Origin: Rivularia sp. MS3
GTDB lineage: Bacteria > Cyanobacteriota > Cyanobacteriia > Cyanobacteriales > Nostocaceae
DNA length: 32,944 nt
Assembly (NCBI GenBank): GCA_019192545.1
Contig: JAHCMI010000089.1
Span: 1-32,944, forward strand
Direction: 5' to 3'
In this document: positions 24,047-32,337 of the stretch, one piece after another
Numbering within the stretch: position 1 is the first letter of the stretch
Layout of the letters: the number at the start of each line of letters is the position of its first letter
The notes under the pieces: model-generated
Seen by the model: only the letters and a program-made list of their open reading frames with translations
The model's database searches: none
What the model was told of the DNA's origin: nothing
Program-made: the position numbers and the translations under genes

Positions 24047-24775
24047 GTGTTATCAAATCCCTCAAAAACCTGGCTAGCATTAATAATCGGCAACTCCCGC
24101 TTACACTGGGGTTTATTCAACCAACAAACACTTACAAAAGCCTGGGATACCAATTACTTATCTACCCCCTCTCCCCCTCTCCCCCTCTCCCCCTCCCTGC
24201 CTCTCTTCATAGCTTCCGTAGTACCTACTCAAACAAAATTCTGGCAAAATTATCCCAACGCAAAATTTATTACCTTAAACGAAATAGCTCTCAACAACCT
24301 ATACCCCACATTAGGAATTGATAGAGCCTTAGCTTTGCTTGCTGCTGGGGAAACCTGGGGTTTTCCCATATTAGTAATTGATACGGGTACAGCACTTACT
24401 TTTACAGGTGCCGATAGCAACCGTAATTTAATTGGCGGCGCAATATTACCGGGATTGGGTTTACAATTTTCAACTTTAACTAACAAAACCGGACAATTAC
24501 CAAATGTAGAATTACCGCAACAGCTTCCACCACGGTATGCAGTAAATACTCAAGAAGCTATTCAAAGCGGAATTATCTACACAATAATCGCAGGAATCAA
24601 AGATTTTGTCGCAGCTTGGCTACAAGATTTCCCCCAAAGTCATGTTGTTATCACCGGAGGCGATCGCACTGTATTATGCAATTATTTAAAATCGCAATAT
24701 CCAGAAATTGCGACAAAAATAATCGTAGAAAAAAACTTGATTTTGTGGGGAATAAGGGAAATAGTTAGGAGTTAA
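24047..24775 (+). CDS. coaX: Type III pantothenate kinase CoaX
   Basis: Phosphorylates pantothenate with ATP, the first step of coenzyme A synthesis, in the cytoplasm. A 242-residue ASKHA-fold protein with the N-terminal phosphate loop IGNSRLHWG (residues 14-22), the [13 protein letters not shown] segment with catalytic Asp92, the DTGTALTF motif at 112-119, and GGAILPG downstream. The start is GTG at 24047; no ATG is available. Residues about 39-53 ([15 protein letters not shown]) are encoded by a C-rich tandem repeat identical in type to spacer repeats elsewhere. They replace a loop that normally carries unrelated sequence before the conserved ASVVP. If the protein is active, this loop tolerates the insert. 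The gene converges on an alpha/beta-hydrolase gene. Confidence 0.93.
   Translation: MLSNPSKTWLALIIGNSRLHWGLFNQQTLTKAWDTNYLSTPSPPLPLSPSLPLFIASVVPTQTKFWQNYPNAKFITLNEIALNNLYPTLGIDRALALLAAGETWGFPILVIDTGTALTFTGADSNRNLIGGAILPGLGLQFSTLTNKTGQLPNVELPQQLPPRYAVNTQEAIQSGIIYTIIAGIKDFVAAWLQDFPQSHVVITGGDRTVLCNYLKSQYPEIATKIIVEKNLILWGIREIVRS
24164..24208. repeat. C-rich STRR translated within coaX
   Basis: Tandem CCCCCTCT units (about four copies) plus degenerate CCTGCCTCT sit in frame inside the coaX coding region and encode the Pro/Ser/Leu-rich loop. Confidence 0.85.
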
Positions 24776-24846
24776 AAGTTAGGAGTTATAAGTTAACAGT
24801 TGTAATTTATTTAACAACTAACCACTAACCATTAACCACTAACAAA
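24766..24846. repeat. Opposed STRR arrays with hairpin between coaX and hydrolase genes
   Basis: GTTAGGA-type heptamers (about 24766-24795) are followed by their approximate complement, AACTAACC/ACTAACC-type units (about 24814-24846). At the junction AGTTGT (24798-24803) pairs with ACAACT (24814-24819). Located between two convergent stop codons, it could act as a transcription terminator. Confidence 0.7.
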
Positions 24847-25665
24847 TTACTTATATCTTTTAAGAAAATCTTTAATTTCTTGAGCTACTTCAAAAGCACA
24901 AGATTGGGGTAAATTATCTTCTCCGCGAGCAATCATTTTTAACTCAGCTTGAGGAGTAAGTCGAGCATAAATCTTACTTCTTGTTAAAGCATCCGGCGTA
25001 TCTTTTCCACCTTGTACAACTAAAACTGGAACCTGGATTAAATCCAATTTATCCTGCAATAATTCTGCTTCAAGTTCCCGAAGCTGACGCTGATATAATA
25101 ATTTGCTTGCTGTGGGATACTCTAGCAGTATTCGTCTTTGCTGCAAATCTTCTTCTACATTTATATCCCAACCAAATATCTTTATTAGGGGACGAAATAT
25201 TTGTAATAGTCTAAATTTAAGCGATGAAGCTTTGATTAAACCTCGCATTTTGTGCCAGCGTTTTTGCAATCCATCTATTTCTACACCCTCTGGAGATAAT
25301 AATACTAAACCTTGAAATTTCTCCGGATACTTTAAAGCACAACTCGCAGCAATCCATCCTCCTAAAGAATGTCCCACTAAATATATTTTATCTAATTTCA
25401 AAGCTTGCAAAAACTCTGCTAAACAATCAACGTGTAAATCAATTGCATGATGAATATCAGGATATTCTGACTCCCCGAATCCTAATAAATCGGGAGCAAA
25501 ACAATGAAAGTCTCGGGACATAAATTCCATTGTCGATACCCACTCACTACTATCGCACCAAGCACCGTGTAAAAAAACTACCGGTGTACCATTGCCAACT
25601 TCACGCCAGAATAATAACCCTTGAGAAAGTTTTCTGCGAGAGTTACGAAATAACATCGTATCCAT
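24847..25665 (-). CDS. Alpha/beta-fold hydrolase
   Basis: A 272-residue alpha/beta-hydrolase with oxyanion-loop HGAW (33-36), nucleophile elbow GHSLGG with Ser100, a cap region (about 130-200), and the acid at Asp222 in GGKDTPD. The catalytic histidine expected in the last strand-turn is not evident. The local sequence is ARGEDNLPQS (residues 247-256), where many relatives have Gly-Gly-His, and no other His lies near the C-terminus. It may therefore be inactive, use a different residue or be a non-hydrolytic relative. It is cytoplasmic (no signal). ATG at 25665 is used; an internal Met at residue 4 is possible. Substrate unknown. It lies downstream of the Nudix gene on the same strand, 175 nt away. 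Confidence 0.85.
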   Translation of the reverse strand: MDTMLFRNSRRKLSQGLLFWREVGNGTPVVFLHGAWCDSSEWVSTMEFMSRDFHCFAPDLLGFGESEYPDIHHAIDLHVDCLAEFLQALKLDKIYLVGHSLGGWIAASCALKYPEKFQGLVLLSPEGVEIDGLQKRWHKMRGLIKASSLKFRLLQIFRPLIKIFGWDINVEEDLQQRRILLEYPTASKLLYQRQLRELEAELLQDKLDLIQVPVLVVQGGKDTPDALTRSKIYARLTPQAELKMIARGEDNLPQSCAFEVAQEIKDFLKRYK

Positions 25666-25840
25666 ATTGAATTTTATCTAGTAGTTAAATTTAATAAAGT
25701 TTAAGGCGGTGCGTTGCACTCAAAAACTTACTGTATCAGCTTAACTATCCAGTATGGCGTACAGATTATCCGCATTGAAGCCACACTAAGAGATTGCCAA
25801 CTAAATCCAGAAACTAAAAACCGTATATTAGTAGATAGTT

Positions 25841-26335
25841 TTATGCCAATATTGTCAAGTCATTTAAGTAGTCTTGCAATTGGCGATAATGATCGTGGGA
25901 CATGGGTTCTTTCGGTAAAGAGTTGCGAGGAAAAGCTTGAATTTCGCTTGCTTCTAAAGTGTCTTGAATCTCCATTTTCCCTTGGACTTCCGCTTCTGCA
26001 ACAACGCAAATTGAGTGGATTCTCGGGTCTCTATCTGGTGCTGAGTAAACTCCAACTAAACGCCGAATTTTTACTAACTCTAATCCGGTTTCTTCCATTA
26101 ATTCACGTTCAATTGTCGTGGGAACATCTTCCCCCCAATCTACCATTCCACCAGGTAAAGACCATAGTCCGTTGTCTCTTCGTCTAATTAGTACAATTCG
26201 ACCATCAGGTAATATCGGAATGATACTTGTTCCGATTACCGGATGACGAAAGATGATACCTAACACTGTTTGTCCATAGCGCCATAAAGTCCGCGTAGAC
26301 TGTACGGCTGCACCAAATAAAGCAGCAACGTTCAA
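25841..26335 (-). CDS. Nudix hydrolase
   Basis: A 164-residue Nudix-family hydrolase cleaving a nucleoside-diphosphate-linked compound. The Nudix box is perfect: Gly63, five residues, Glu69, seven residues, Arg77-Glu78-Leu79, Glu81-Glu82, Gly84-Leu85. It is preceded by strand sequence TSIIPILPDGRIVLIRRRDNGLWSLPGG. An N-terminal helix of about 30 residues (FGAAVQSTRTLWRYGQTVLG) precedes the fold and is unusual for small Nudix enzymes; it may be a membrane-associating or partner-binding extension. The frame ends at 25841. Substrate not predictable. No operon partner beyond the hydrolase downstream. Confidence 0.92.
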   Translation of the reverse strand: MNVAALFGAAVQSTRTLWRYGQTVLGIIFRHPVIGTSIIPILPDGRIVLIRRRDNGLWSLPGGMVDWGEDVPTTIERELMEETGLELVKIRRLVGVYSAPDRDPRIHSICVVAEAEVQGKMEIQDTLEASEIQAFPRNSLPKEPMSHDHYRQLQDYLNDLTILA

Positions 26336-27185
26336 TGTTCAAACTTCTATATTTATTTACTTCCCCTGACTCGCCATCTTTGTTGTATTACTAGCTTGTT
26401 AATAACAGCTTTGATACAAAAAAGTATGCGCCAGACTATATTCTCACAATTCTCATTTATTAAAATGATAACCGTAGAATAGCTTAATTTTAGCACTCAA
26501 AGACTTAATATTTATTGTGTATAACAATACTTTCTAAGTTATGGTTGATAAAAAAATATCAATTTGTTATCGGTATTACAATATTTATTAGTAATGTAAA
26601 ATATTTTTTGTCAATCCTTAAACTAAAGCTGAAGCTAAAAGAGAAATATCTATGATTTTTTTGAGATTTTTAAATTTGATATTTAATCATAAAAAAATTG
26701 CTTGCAATTGTATAAGATAATTTCAGTAATCTTATTTTTTGATAAATATGAATTTATACTGCATGAACTTTTTTACGACTGAGCTTTGCTACAGGCAAAG
26801 GTTTTCAAGAAATAACTATACTTACAAAGATATTTATATTATTAATCGTTCATATAAACCCTCAATCATCATAAATTGCAAAAAACTAGTTTATAATAGT
26901 AAAGATAATTGTACTTATAAATTAAAATTAGTTGACATTCAAAAAAATATAACTATTGTTTAACTTTTAATAAAATATAAAATTATTAATTAATAGATAC
27001 TATAAAATTGATACAAGCCATTGACATTACAAAAATAAATAGGATAGACTATATTGCTGTTTAAAATATGCTAGTAGCTGGTTTAGGTTAGAATGCAATA
27101 GACATTATTAAAATAGATAGATAACTATAAATTATCTATTTAGTACCTGCCAGTAAGTTAAACGTTGTTTATTAATGAGGTGAGT
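26336..27185. other. Long AT-rich spacer upstream of the small basic protein gene
   Basis: About 850 nt with no convincing gene. A 70-codon frame at 26748-26963 is Asn/Tyr/Ile/Lys-rich, has no ribosome-binding site and looks like AT-driven noise. Near the 3' end a 9-bp perfect hairpin, AAATAGATA (27111-27119) with TATCTATTT (27133-27141), lies about 45 bp before the small gene's start. The length suggests a long leader or an undetected small RNA, but nothing specific is seen. Confidence 0.4.
27111..27141. promoter_or_regulatory. Leader or promoter hairpin upstream of the small basic protein
   Basis: Perfect 9-bp inverted repeat AAATAGATA/TATCTATTT with a 13-nt loop. It ends 44 bp before the ATG at 27186. 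It could be a leader structure or an operator; no further evidence. Confidence 0.35.
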
Positions 27186-27365
27186 ATGGCTAAGCGCCGT
27201 AACCTGAAGAAAGAAAAGGCGCTACGGAACCAGGCGTATGCCCGTAAGTTTCGTAAACGAACTAATACAGGACGCTATCAAAGAAGGTATCAGCAAGGAG
27301 CGCCGAAACAAGAAGAAGAGCAGAATTCATCAGCAGAAGATACCAGTGCTGCTGCTACTGACTAA
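27186..27365 (+). CDS. Small highly basic conserved cyanobacterial protein
   Basis: A 59-residue protein opening MAKRRNLKKEKALRNQAYAR, continuing with Lys/Arg/Tyr-rich RKFRKRTNTGRYQRRYQQ and ending in an acidic Glu/Ser/Ala/Asp tail. I recall very similar small proteins in other cyanobacteria, but with no assigned function. Its composition resembles that of small ribosome- or nucleic-acid-binding proteins (inference). ATG at 27186 is chosen over an upstream in-frame start at 27165, because GAGGTG lies four to five bases upstream of it and the conserved sequence starts there. A very strong terminator follows at 27410. It converges on argH. Confidence 0.8.
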   Translation: MAKRRNLKKEKALRNQAYARKFRKRTNTGRYQRRYQQGAPKQEEEQNSSAEDTSAAATD

Positions 27366-27409
27366 CTTTATTCATTTCAAAATTTCATTTTTTGTTGTTT
27401 AAACTCCTA

Positions 27410-27450
27410 ATTTGCGGAGCATTTTCTAAAATGCTCCGCAAATATTTCTT
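27410..27450. terminator. Strong intrinsic terminator with a 16-bp perfect stem
   Basis: ATTTGCGGAGCATTTT (27410-27425) is perfectly complementary to AAAATGCTCCGCAAAT (27428-27443), and a T-rich tail follows (ATTTCTTTTA). It ends the small basic protein transcript and, with its near-symmetric A/T flanks, possibly argH from the other side. Confidence 0.9.
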
Positions 27451-27494
27451 TTAGTTGTCAGCAATCAGTTATCAGTCACCAGTTTTTACTTGCG

Positions 27495-27530
27495 ACTCGC
27501 AACTTACAACTTACAACTTACAACTCGCTA
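27495..27530. repeat. STRR: AACTTAC heptamers abutting the argH stop codon
   Basis: Three to four tandem copies of AACTTAC, then ACTCGCTACT. The argH stop codon (27528-27530) lies at the edge of the array. Confidence 0.75.
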
Positions 27531-28919
27531 CTCTCCAATTAAAGAACGAGCAACAAGTAAAGCTTGATTTACCTGCTCGAAACCCGTTCCACCATAGCTA
27601 TTGCGTGCGGCTACAACTTGACGGGGTGATATTGCTTCATAAATGTCTTGGTCAAATTTAGGATGGAGTTGTTTCCATTCCTCTAAACTCAAATCTTTCA
27701 AAAGTTTACCGGCTGCAATACTGGTTTTTACTACCTTACCCACCAAATTATAAGCTTCTCGGAAGGGAACGCCCCGCGCTGCAAGATAATCCGCTACATC
27801 GGTAGCATTAGAAAAGTCTTCCGCTACAGCTTCTGCTAACCGTTGAGTACGAAATTCCAAACCTTCTCGCAACAAAATCGTCATTGCTGATAAACAGGCT
27901 TTTACCGTACTAACCCCATCAAACAAACCTTCTTTATCTTCCTGTAAATCTTTGTTGTAAGCTAGCGGCAATCCCTTCATCATTACCAGCATGGCTTGCA
28001 AATGACCAAATACCCTGCCAGTTTTTCCCCGTACCAATTCCGGCACGTCGGGATTTTTCTTCTGCGGCATAATACTCGAACCTGTAGCGCAGCTATCTTT
28101 TAAAGTCACAAAGCCAAATTCTTCAGAAGACCATAAAATCACTTCTTCCGATAACCTGCTCAGATGAACCATGATTAAACTCGCAGCACTCAAAAATTCA
28201 ATAGCAAAATCTCTGTCGCTGACTCCATCAAGGCTATTATCGTAAACCTTATCAAAATTTAATAGTTGAGCGCTGTAATGTCTATCGATAGGAAAAGTAG
28301 TTCCAGCTAAAGCACCGCATCCCAAAGGTGAAATATTTACACGTTGATAAACATCTCCCAAACGTTCCCAATCTCGTTGCGCCATTTGGAAATAAGCTAA
28401 GAGATGATGAGCTAAACTTAAAGGCTGAGCGCGTTGTAAATGAGTATAACCAGGAATTAATGTTTCAACGTTTGTTTCGGCAATATTGAGTAAAACAGCT
28501 TGAAAATCCCGCAATAAGGAACGAATAATTTTAATTTCTTCTCTTAAAAAAAGTCTCGTATCCGTACCAACCTGGTCGTTACGAGAACGTCCCGTATGCA
28601 GCTTTTTACCGACATCGCCAACAATTTCCACCAAACGATGTTCCACAGCAAAATGTACATCTTCCGAATCTACATCGGGATTAAATTCACCTTGATGGTA
28701 TTCCTGACGGATTTTTTCCAAACCATTAATTAACTGTTCCCCTTCTTCGGGAGAAATAATGCCGCACTTAGCCAACATTTTGGCATGAGCAACCGAACCA
28801 GTTAAATCGTATTCAATTAATTCAATATCAAAATCAATGCTGGCATTGAAGCGAGCAATAGTAGGATGCAACGCCGATTCAAATCGCTGACTCCAAGTTT
28901 GTTTTTGTGTTTGTGTCAT
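27528..28919 (-). CDS. argH: Argininosuccinate lyase
   Basis: Last step of arginine synthesis: cleaves argininosuccinate to arginine and fumarate in the cytoplasm, as a homotetramer of the fumarase/aspartase superfamily. A 463-residue protein, the usual family length, with TGRSRNDQ at 109-116, the general-acid region THLQ (His160), and the superfamily signature [12 protein letters not shown] at 280-291 containing the catalytic Ser281. ATG at 28919 is chosen. The frame stays open 29 codons further upstream, but that part is encoded by a C-rich tandem repeat and has no family match. No Shine-Dalgarno is visible before the ATG. The gene is followed by repeats and the strong terminator at 27410-27450. 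Confidence 0.97.
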   Translation of the reverse strand: MTQTQKQTWSQRFESALHPTIARFNASIDFDIELIEYDLTGSVAHAKMLAKCGIISPEEGEQLINGLEKIRQEYHQGEFNPDVDSEDVHFAVEHRLVEIVGDVGKKLHTGRSRNDQVGTDTRLFLREEIKIIRSLLRDFQAVLLNIAETNVETLIPGYTHLQRAQPLSLAHHLLAYFQMAQRDWERLGDVYQRVNISPLGCGALAGTTFPIDRHYSAQLLNFDKVYDNSLDGVSDRDFAIEFLSAASLIMVHLSRLSEEVILWSSEEFGFVTLKDSCATGSSIMPQKKNPDVPELVRGKTGRVFGHLQAMLVMMKGLPLAYNKDLQEDKEGLFDGVSTVKACLSAMTILLREGLEFRTQRLAEAVAEDFSNATDVADYLAARGVPFREAYNLVGKVVKTSIAAGKLLKDLSLEEWKQLHPKFDQDIYEAISPRQVVAARNSYGGTGFEQVNQALLVARSLIGE

Positions 28920-29112
28920 AGATTGGGAATTGGGAAATAAAGAGGGAGGGAGAGAGGGAGGGAGTGAGGGAGTGAGGGAAATAATTATTAACTCTTTACT
29001 AATCACTCATAACTCTTACACAATGCAAAATCTAAAATCTAAAATCTAAAATTCCTAACTCCTAACTCCTAACTCATAACTTTTAACCTTTAACCTTTGA
29101 CCTTTAACCTTA
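28920..29112. repeat. STRR block between the small membrane protein and argH
   Basis: GAGGGAG-type units (about 28938-28980) directly abut the argH start region. AAAATCT (about 29037-29052), CCTAACT (about 29053-29075) and TTTAACC-type heptamers (about 29080-29112) follow in series, ending at the stop codon of the next gene. Three different heptamers sit head to tail. Confidence 0.85.
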
Positions 29113-29364
29113 TTAACCGTAGCTTGTTAAATTACGAATTATATAACCGATTACTAATCCAATTAACAGCGCCCAAATTTGACCTGTTTCAACAAAATTA
29201 CTCCAGGCTTTTTGTACTTGACCTAAAAGGTCTGGATCGTTGACTGTTTGAGCTAATACTGTCCAGTTTACAGGTATTTTGCTCTGAGCATTAACAGTAT
29301 TTGAGAATAAAATTGTTGTCCACAAACTGATAGTAAACCCACCCAAGAGCGACGCTCGTTTCAT
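29113..29364 (-). CDS. Small exported or membrane-anchored hypothetical protein
   Basis: An 83-residue protein with an apparent signal peptide (MKRASLLGGFTISLWTTILF, cleavage near VNA-QS, about residue 26) and a C-terminal membrane helix (WALLIGLVIGYIIRNL, about residues 64-79). The soluble middle (about 27-62) is short and probably periplasmic or lumenal. No family is recognised, though the layout resembles other small cyanobacterial membrane proteins. It lies 50 nt downstream of larB and may be co-transcribed with it. No clear Shine-Dalgarno. Confidence 0.65.
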   Translation of the reverse strand: MKRASLLGGFTISLWTTILFSNTVNAQSKIPVNWTVLAQTVNDPDLLGQVQKAWSNFVETGQIWALLIGLVIGYIIRNLTSYG

Positions 29365-29414
29365 TTTTAACTTATATATTAGTTAGCATCACCGTGATAG
29401 CTCAAAGATGTAAA

Positions 29415-30191
29415 TTATGACATCCGTAATTTCTCGGCTGAGCGCAATATTTGTCCTGCTAAAACTGCTGCTCCAAATCCATTATCAATATTTACTACTC
29501 CTATACCGGCAGCACAAGAATTTAGCATTGTTAGTAAGGGTGCCAACCCACCAAAACTTGCTCCATAACCGATGCTAGTAGGTACGGCAATTACAGGAGA
29601 GTCAGCCAAACCTGCTACAACACTGGGTAAAGCTCCTTCCATTCCCGCCACAACAATTAATACCGTCGCCGATTCAATCACGTGACGATTATTTAACAAG
29701 CGGTGAATTCCCGCTACTCCTACATCCCATAATCTTTGTACATCAAAACCAGAAAGCTCTGCCGTCACCGCCGCTTCTTCTGCAACTGGTAAATCGGCCG
29801 TTCCAGCAGAAAGAATACCAATTGTACCGGAATATCGAACTTTTATTTGAGTCGGTGCGATCGCGCAGATGCGAGCGGATTGGTAGTAGCGTAAATCCCT
29901 TACCTTTGGTTGTAGAGTAGCGAAAACTTCAGGAGTGATGCGAGTTGCCATCACAACTTGATTTTGTAAACGCATCACATTCATAATCCGAGCAATTTGT
30001 TCGGGGGTTTTATCTTGTCCCCAAATAACTTCTGGGAAACCAGTTCTTAAAGAGCGGTGATGGTCAATTTTGGCAAAATCATCTATAGGTTCGTAAGCTA
30101 AATTTTTGAGTTGAGAAAATGCTGCATCGGTGGTAACAGTTCCGTTAGCGACAGCATTTAAAAGAGATTGTAGAGCTTTTTCATCGGTCAT
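29415..30191 (-). CDS. larB: LarB-type nickel-pincer cofactor synthesis protein (pyridinium-3,5-biscarboxylic acid mononucleotide synthase)
   Basis: LarB carboxylates nicotinic acid adenine dinucleotide and cleaves it to pyridinium-biscarboxylate mononucleotide, the first step to the nickel-pincer nucleotide of lactate racemase and related enzymes. A 258-residue protein. The N-terminal part includes DHHRSLRTGFPEVIWG (43-58). The C-terminal part is PurE-like, with SAGTADLPVAEEA at 128-140, VAGMEGALPSVVAGL and a Gly/Ala-rich end. ATG at 30191 is chosen; 19 extra upstream codons in frame are pure C-rich repeat (Pro/Ser/Leu) and the family begins near MTDEKALQ. larC and larE are not adjacent. It sits between an ABC substrate-binding protein and a small membrane protein; no functional link is obvious. 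Confidence 0.93.
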   Translation of the reverse strand: MTDEKALQSLLNAVANGTVTTDAAFSQLKNLAYEPIDDFAKIDHHRSLRTGFPEVIWGQDKTPEQIARIMNVMRLQNQVVMATRITPEVFATLQPKVRDLRYYQSARICAIAPTQIKVRYSGTIGILSAGTADLPVAEEAAVTAELSGFDVQRLWDVGVAGIHRLLNNRHVIESATVLIVVAGMEGALPSVVAGLADSPVIAVPTSIGYGASFGGLAPLLTMLNSCAAGIGVVNIDNGFGAAVLAGQILRSAEKLRMS

Positions 30192-30299
30192 GGAAGAAGG
30201 AAGGGGAGAGGGAGACAAGGGGACAAGGAGATGGGGAGAAGGAGACAAGGGGAGAAGATAATTTCTAACTCCTAACTCCTAACTCCTAACTCTTAACTA
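30192..30299. repeat. G-rich and CCTAACT STRRs upstream of larB
   Basis: On the plus strand GGGGAGA/GGAGACAAGG-type units (30192-30262) are followed by CCTAACT heptamers (about 30266-30299), filling the whole 109-nt spacer. The same unit types as in the RND insert occur here. Confidence 0.85.
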
Positions 30300-30300
30300 T

Positions 30301-32073
30301 TCACTGTTGACTGATTTTAACTTCTTCAATATTCCAAAAAGCACCACCAATAGCATTGAATTTAGTGCCTTCAATTTTGTTACGTATGGCTCCTAATGAA
30401 AGGGGATTAACTAAGTAGATAAAAGGTAAATTTTCCTGAGTTATCTTTTGAGTTTCTGCGTATATTTCTTTAACTTTTTCTTCGTCAGTTTCTTGTGCAG
30501 CTTGAACATAAAGTCGAGCAATTTCTTTTTCCCATGAAGAAGCTTCCCAACCTTGAATTGGTTTTTGTCCGGCTTGAGGTTTTTGGTTAAACATATGCAA
30601 TCCACCTTCAGGTTTCCATACGTTAGCACCATCATTTGGTTCTAAACCACCAGTTAAACCAATCAATGCCATTTCAAAATCTAAGCTATTGGAAATTTTA
30701 TCTAAATAAGTATTCCAAGCCAGGGGAGTAAAATCAACTTGAATACCAATTTTACTTAAATCAGATTTGATTTGCGCTCCCATAGCTTCCCGAATTTTGT
30801 TACCGGAATTAGTAAGTAAAGTGAAGCGGACGCGATTTCCATCTTTGTCTAATAATTGACCTTGAGAATTGTATTTAAATCCAACGCTTTTGAGTAATTC
30901 TCTAGCTTTATCTGGATTATAATCGTAAACTTTTAATCCTTTTTCCGGAGGCAAATAATAAGGGCTTTGTACGGAAATTGGTGAATTTTGTGTTTGACCT
31001 AAACCACGAAATGTATTGTTAATCATGGTTTCGCGGTCGATAGCATAAGCTACAGCTTGACGAAATTCTTTAGTATTAAACCATTTTGATTTTACTGGAT
31101 CGACTAAAGGTTTACCGTTTCTGCTACCTTTATTTAAATTAAAAAATACAAAAGATGTACCAGTGGCAGGACCGCCATTTTTAATGTCAAAATTACCACG
31201 TTTTTCTTCTCGTTTAAGTAAAGAAAAATAATCTGGAGTTACGCCGATATAATCCAAGCTACCAGAACGAAATTGTAATAATGAAGTATCTTGAGATTCA
31301 ACAATTTCCCAATTTATTCTGTCAATTAATGGTTTATCTTTTTTCCAGTAATAAGGATTTCGTTCAAATACAACTCTCTGAGTAGTATTGTACCGAGCTA
31401 ATTTGTAAGGGCCATTAGTCACAATCTGGTCAACGGGAGTATCAACACCCCACTTTTGTAAAAATAACGGCTTCCCTTCCGAATCTTTTGTTTCTACCGA
31501 TTTTTGTAAAGCATGTTTCGGTAAAATCGGAGTTCCCATATTTTGTAAGAAAGGTCGAAAAGATTCTGGTAAAGTAAATTCTACCCTTCGCTCATCAAGC
31601 TTTCTAACTTTAGGTAATTGACCGCTTGCACCGATTTTAAAACTGTCTTTAGTATCGGTAGGAATTTCTTTATTAAAGTAAATATCGTTGTAGGTAAATA
31701 CAACATCATCCACTGTTAAAGGCTTACCATCAGACCATTTTAAATTCTCGCGTAAAGTAAAAACAAACCGCAATCCATCGTCGGAAACTTCCCAAGATTC
31801 AGCTAATTCAGGCTCTACTTCTCCAGTGATTGGATTTTGAGTTGTTAAACCAACAAATGTGTAAGGAAAAATATTCGGAGACTCTTGAGAAAGAGCGTAG
31901 TTAAAAGTTTTTGGGTCGCTGAGAATACTCAGAATTAACGGCTTTGTTTCTGCTGCTTGGGTTCTAAAATTACTTGGATTGCAAGCAGCAACAAAAAGTG
32001 CTGTTATAGCCGCCAAAATAATCGGTAAACGCAAACGCCGAAAGTTAGGAATGATTGAAGAAAATCTTAGCAT
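30301..32073 (-). CDS. ABC transporter family-5 substrate-binding lipoprotein (peptide/nickel type)
   Basis: A 590-residue extracytoplasmic solute-binding protein of family 5 (DppA/OppA/NikA type) delivering peptides, nickel chelates or similar ligands to an ABC importer. The N-terminus is a lipoprotein signal: basic start, hydrophobic PIILAAITALFVAAC, and lipobox Cys31. The mature protein has the family landmarks PELAESWEVSDDGL, FTLRENLKWSDGKPLTVDDVVFTYN and REAMGAQIKSDLSKIGIQVDF. No permease or ATPase gene is adjacent, so it is an orphan binding protein here. It lies 109 nt upstream of larB; a nickel ligand would fit that neighbour but is speculative. ATG at 32073. Confidence 0.93.
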   Translation of the reverse strand: MLRFSSIIPNFRRLRLPIILAAITALFVAACNPSNFRTQAAETKPLILSILSDPKTFNYALSQESPNIFPYTFVGLTTQNPITGEVEPELAESWEVSDDGLRFVFTLRENLKWSDGKPLTVDDVVFTYNDIYFNKEIPTDTKDSFKIGASGQLPKVRKLDERRVEFTLPESFRPFLQNMGTPILPKHALQKSVETKDSEGKPLFLQKWGVDTPVDQIVTNGPYKLARYNTTQRVVFERNPYYWKKDKPLIDRINWEIVESQDTSLLQFRSGSLDYIGVTPDYFSLLKREEKRGNFDIKNGGPATGTSFVFFNLNKGSRNGKPLVDPVKSKWFNTKEFRQAVAYAIDRETMINNTFRGLGQTQNSPISVQSPYYLPPEKGLKVYDYNPDKARELLKSVGFKYNSQGQLLDKDGNRVRFTLLTNSGNKIREAMGAQIKSDLSKIGIQVDFTPLAWNTYLDKISNSLDFEMALIGLTGGLEPNDGANVWKPEGGLHMFNQKPQAGQKPIQGWEASSWEKEIARLYVQAAQETDEEKVKEIYAETQKITQENLPFIYLVNPLSLGAIRNKIEGTKFNAIGGAFWNIEEVKISQQ

Positions 32074-32337
32074 TTAGGTAGATTTACGAATAATTGATGA
32101 TATGAAAGAAATTGTAGCGAATAAAAATTGGTAATTGGAAGAGGGAGAAGGGATAAGGAAATATTGATACCAATTGCCGAACAAATTACCTTCTACTCGC
32201 TACTTGCTACTTGTGAAACAGTTGCGGTGGTGAGGCGGCGCGTTGCGGAGGTTCCCTCCGTTGTAGCGACTGCCGAAAGGGTTCCCCGGCATAAGCCTTC
32301 CTGTTGAACCCGTTCACGCGAAGCGTGCGGCTCAGGG
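32074..32337. repeat. Spacer with GC-rich nested palindromic repeat and STRRs
   Basis: The 264-nt spacer has CTACTTG heptamers (about 32195-32212) and a GC-rich block (32221-32336). That block is built of short palindromes: GGAGG-TTC-CCTCC (32247-32259), TGCCG/CGGCA (about 32271-32291), and CGC-GAA-GCG (about 32318-32326). Such nested palindromic GC-rich units are common multi-copy spacer elements in filamentous cyanobacteria. Confidence 0.65.

Noticed and set aside
25714-26187. Plus-strand 157-codon frame over the Nudix gene
   Set aside because: Most of it is antisense to the well-supported Nudix coding region; only about 45 codons are outside it and they match nothing recognisable.
26748-26963. 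Small Asn/Tyr/Ile-rich frame in the long spacer
   Set aside because: No Shine-Dalgarno, extreme AT composition and no conserved pattern; likely a chance frame.
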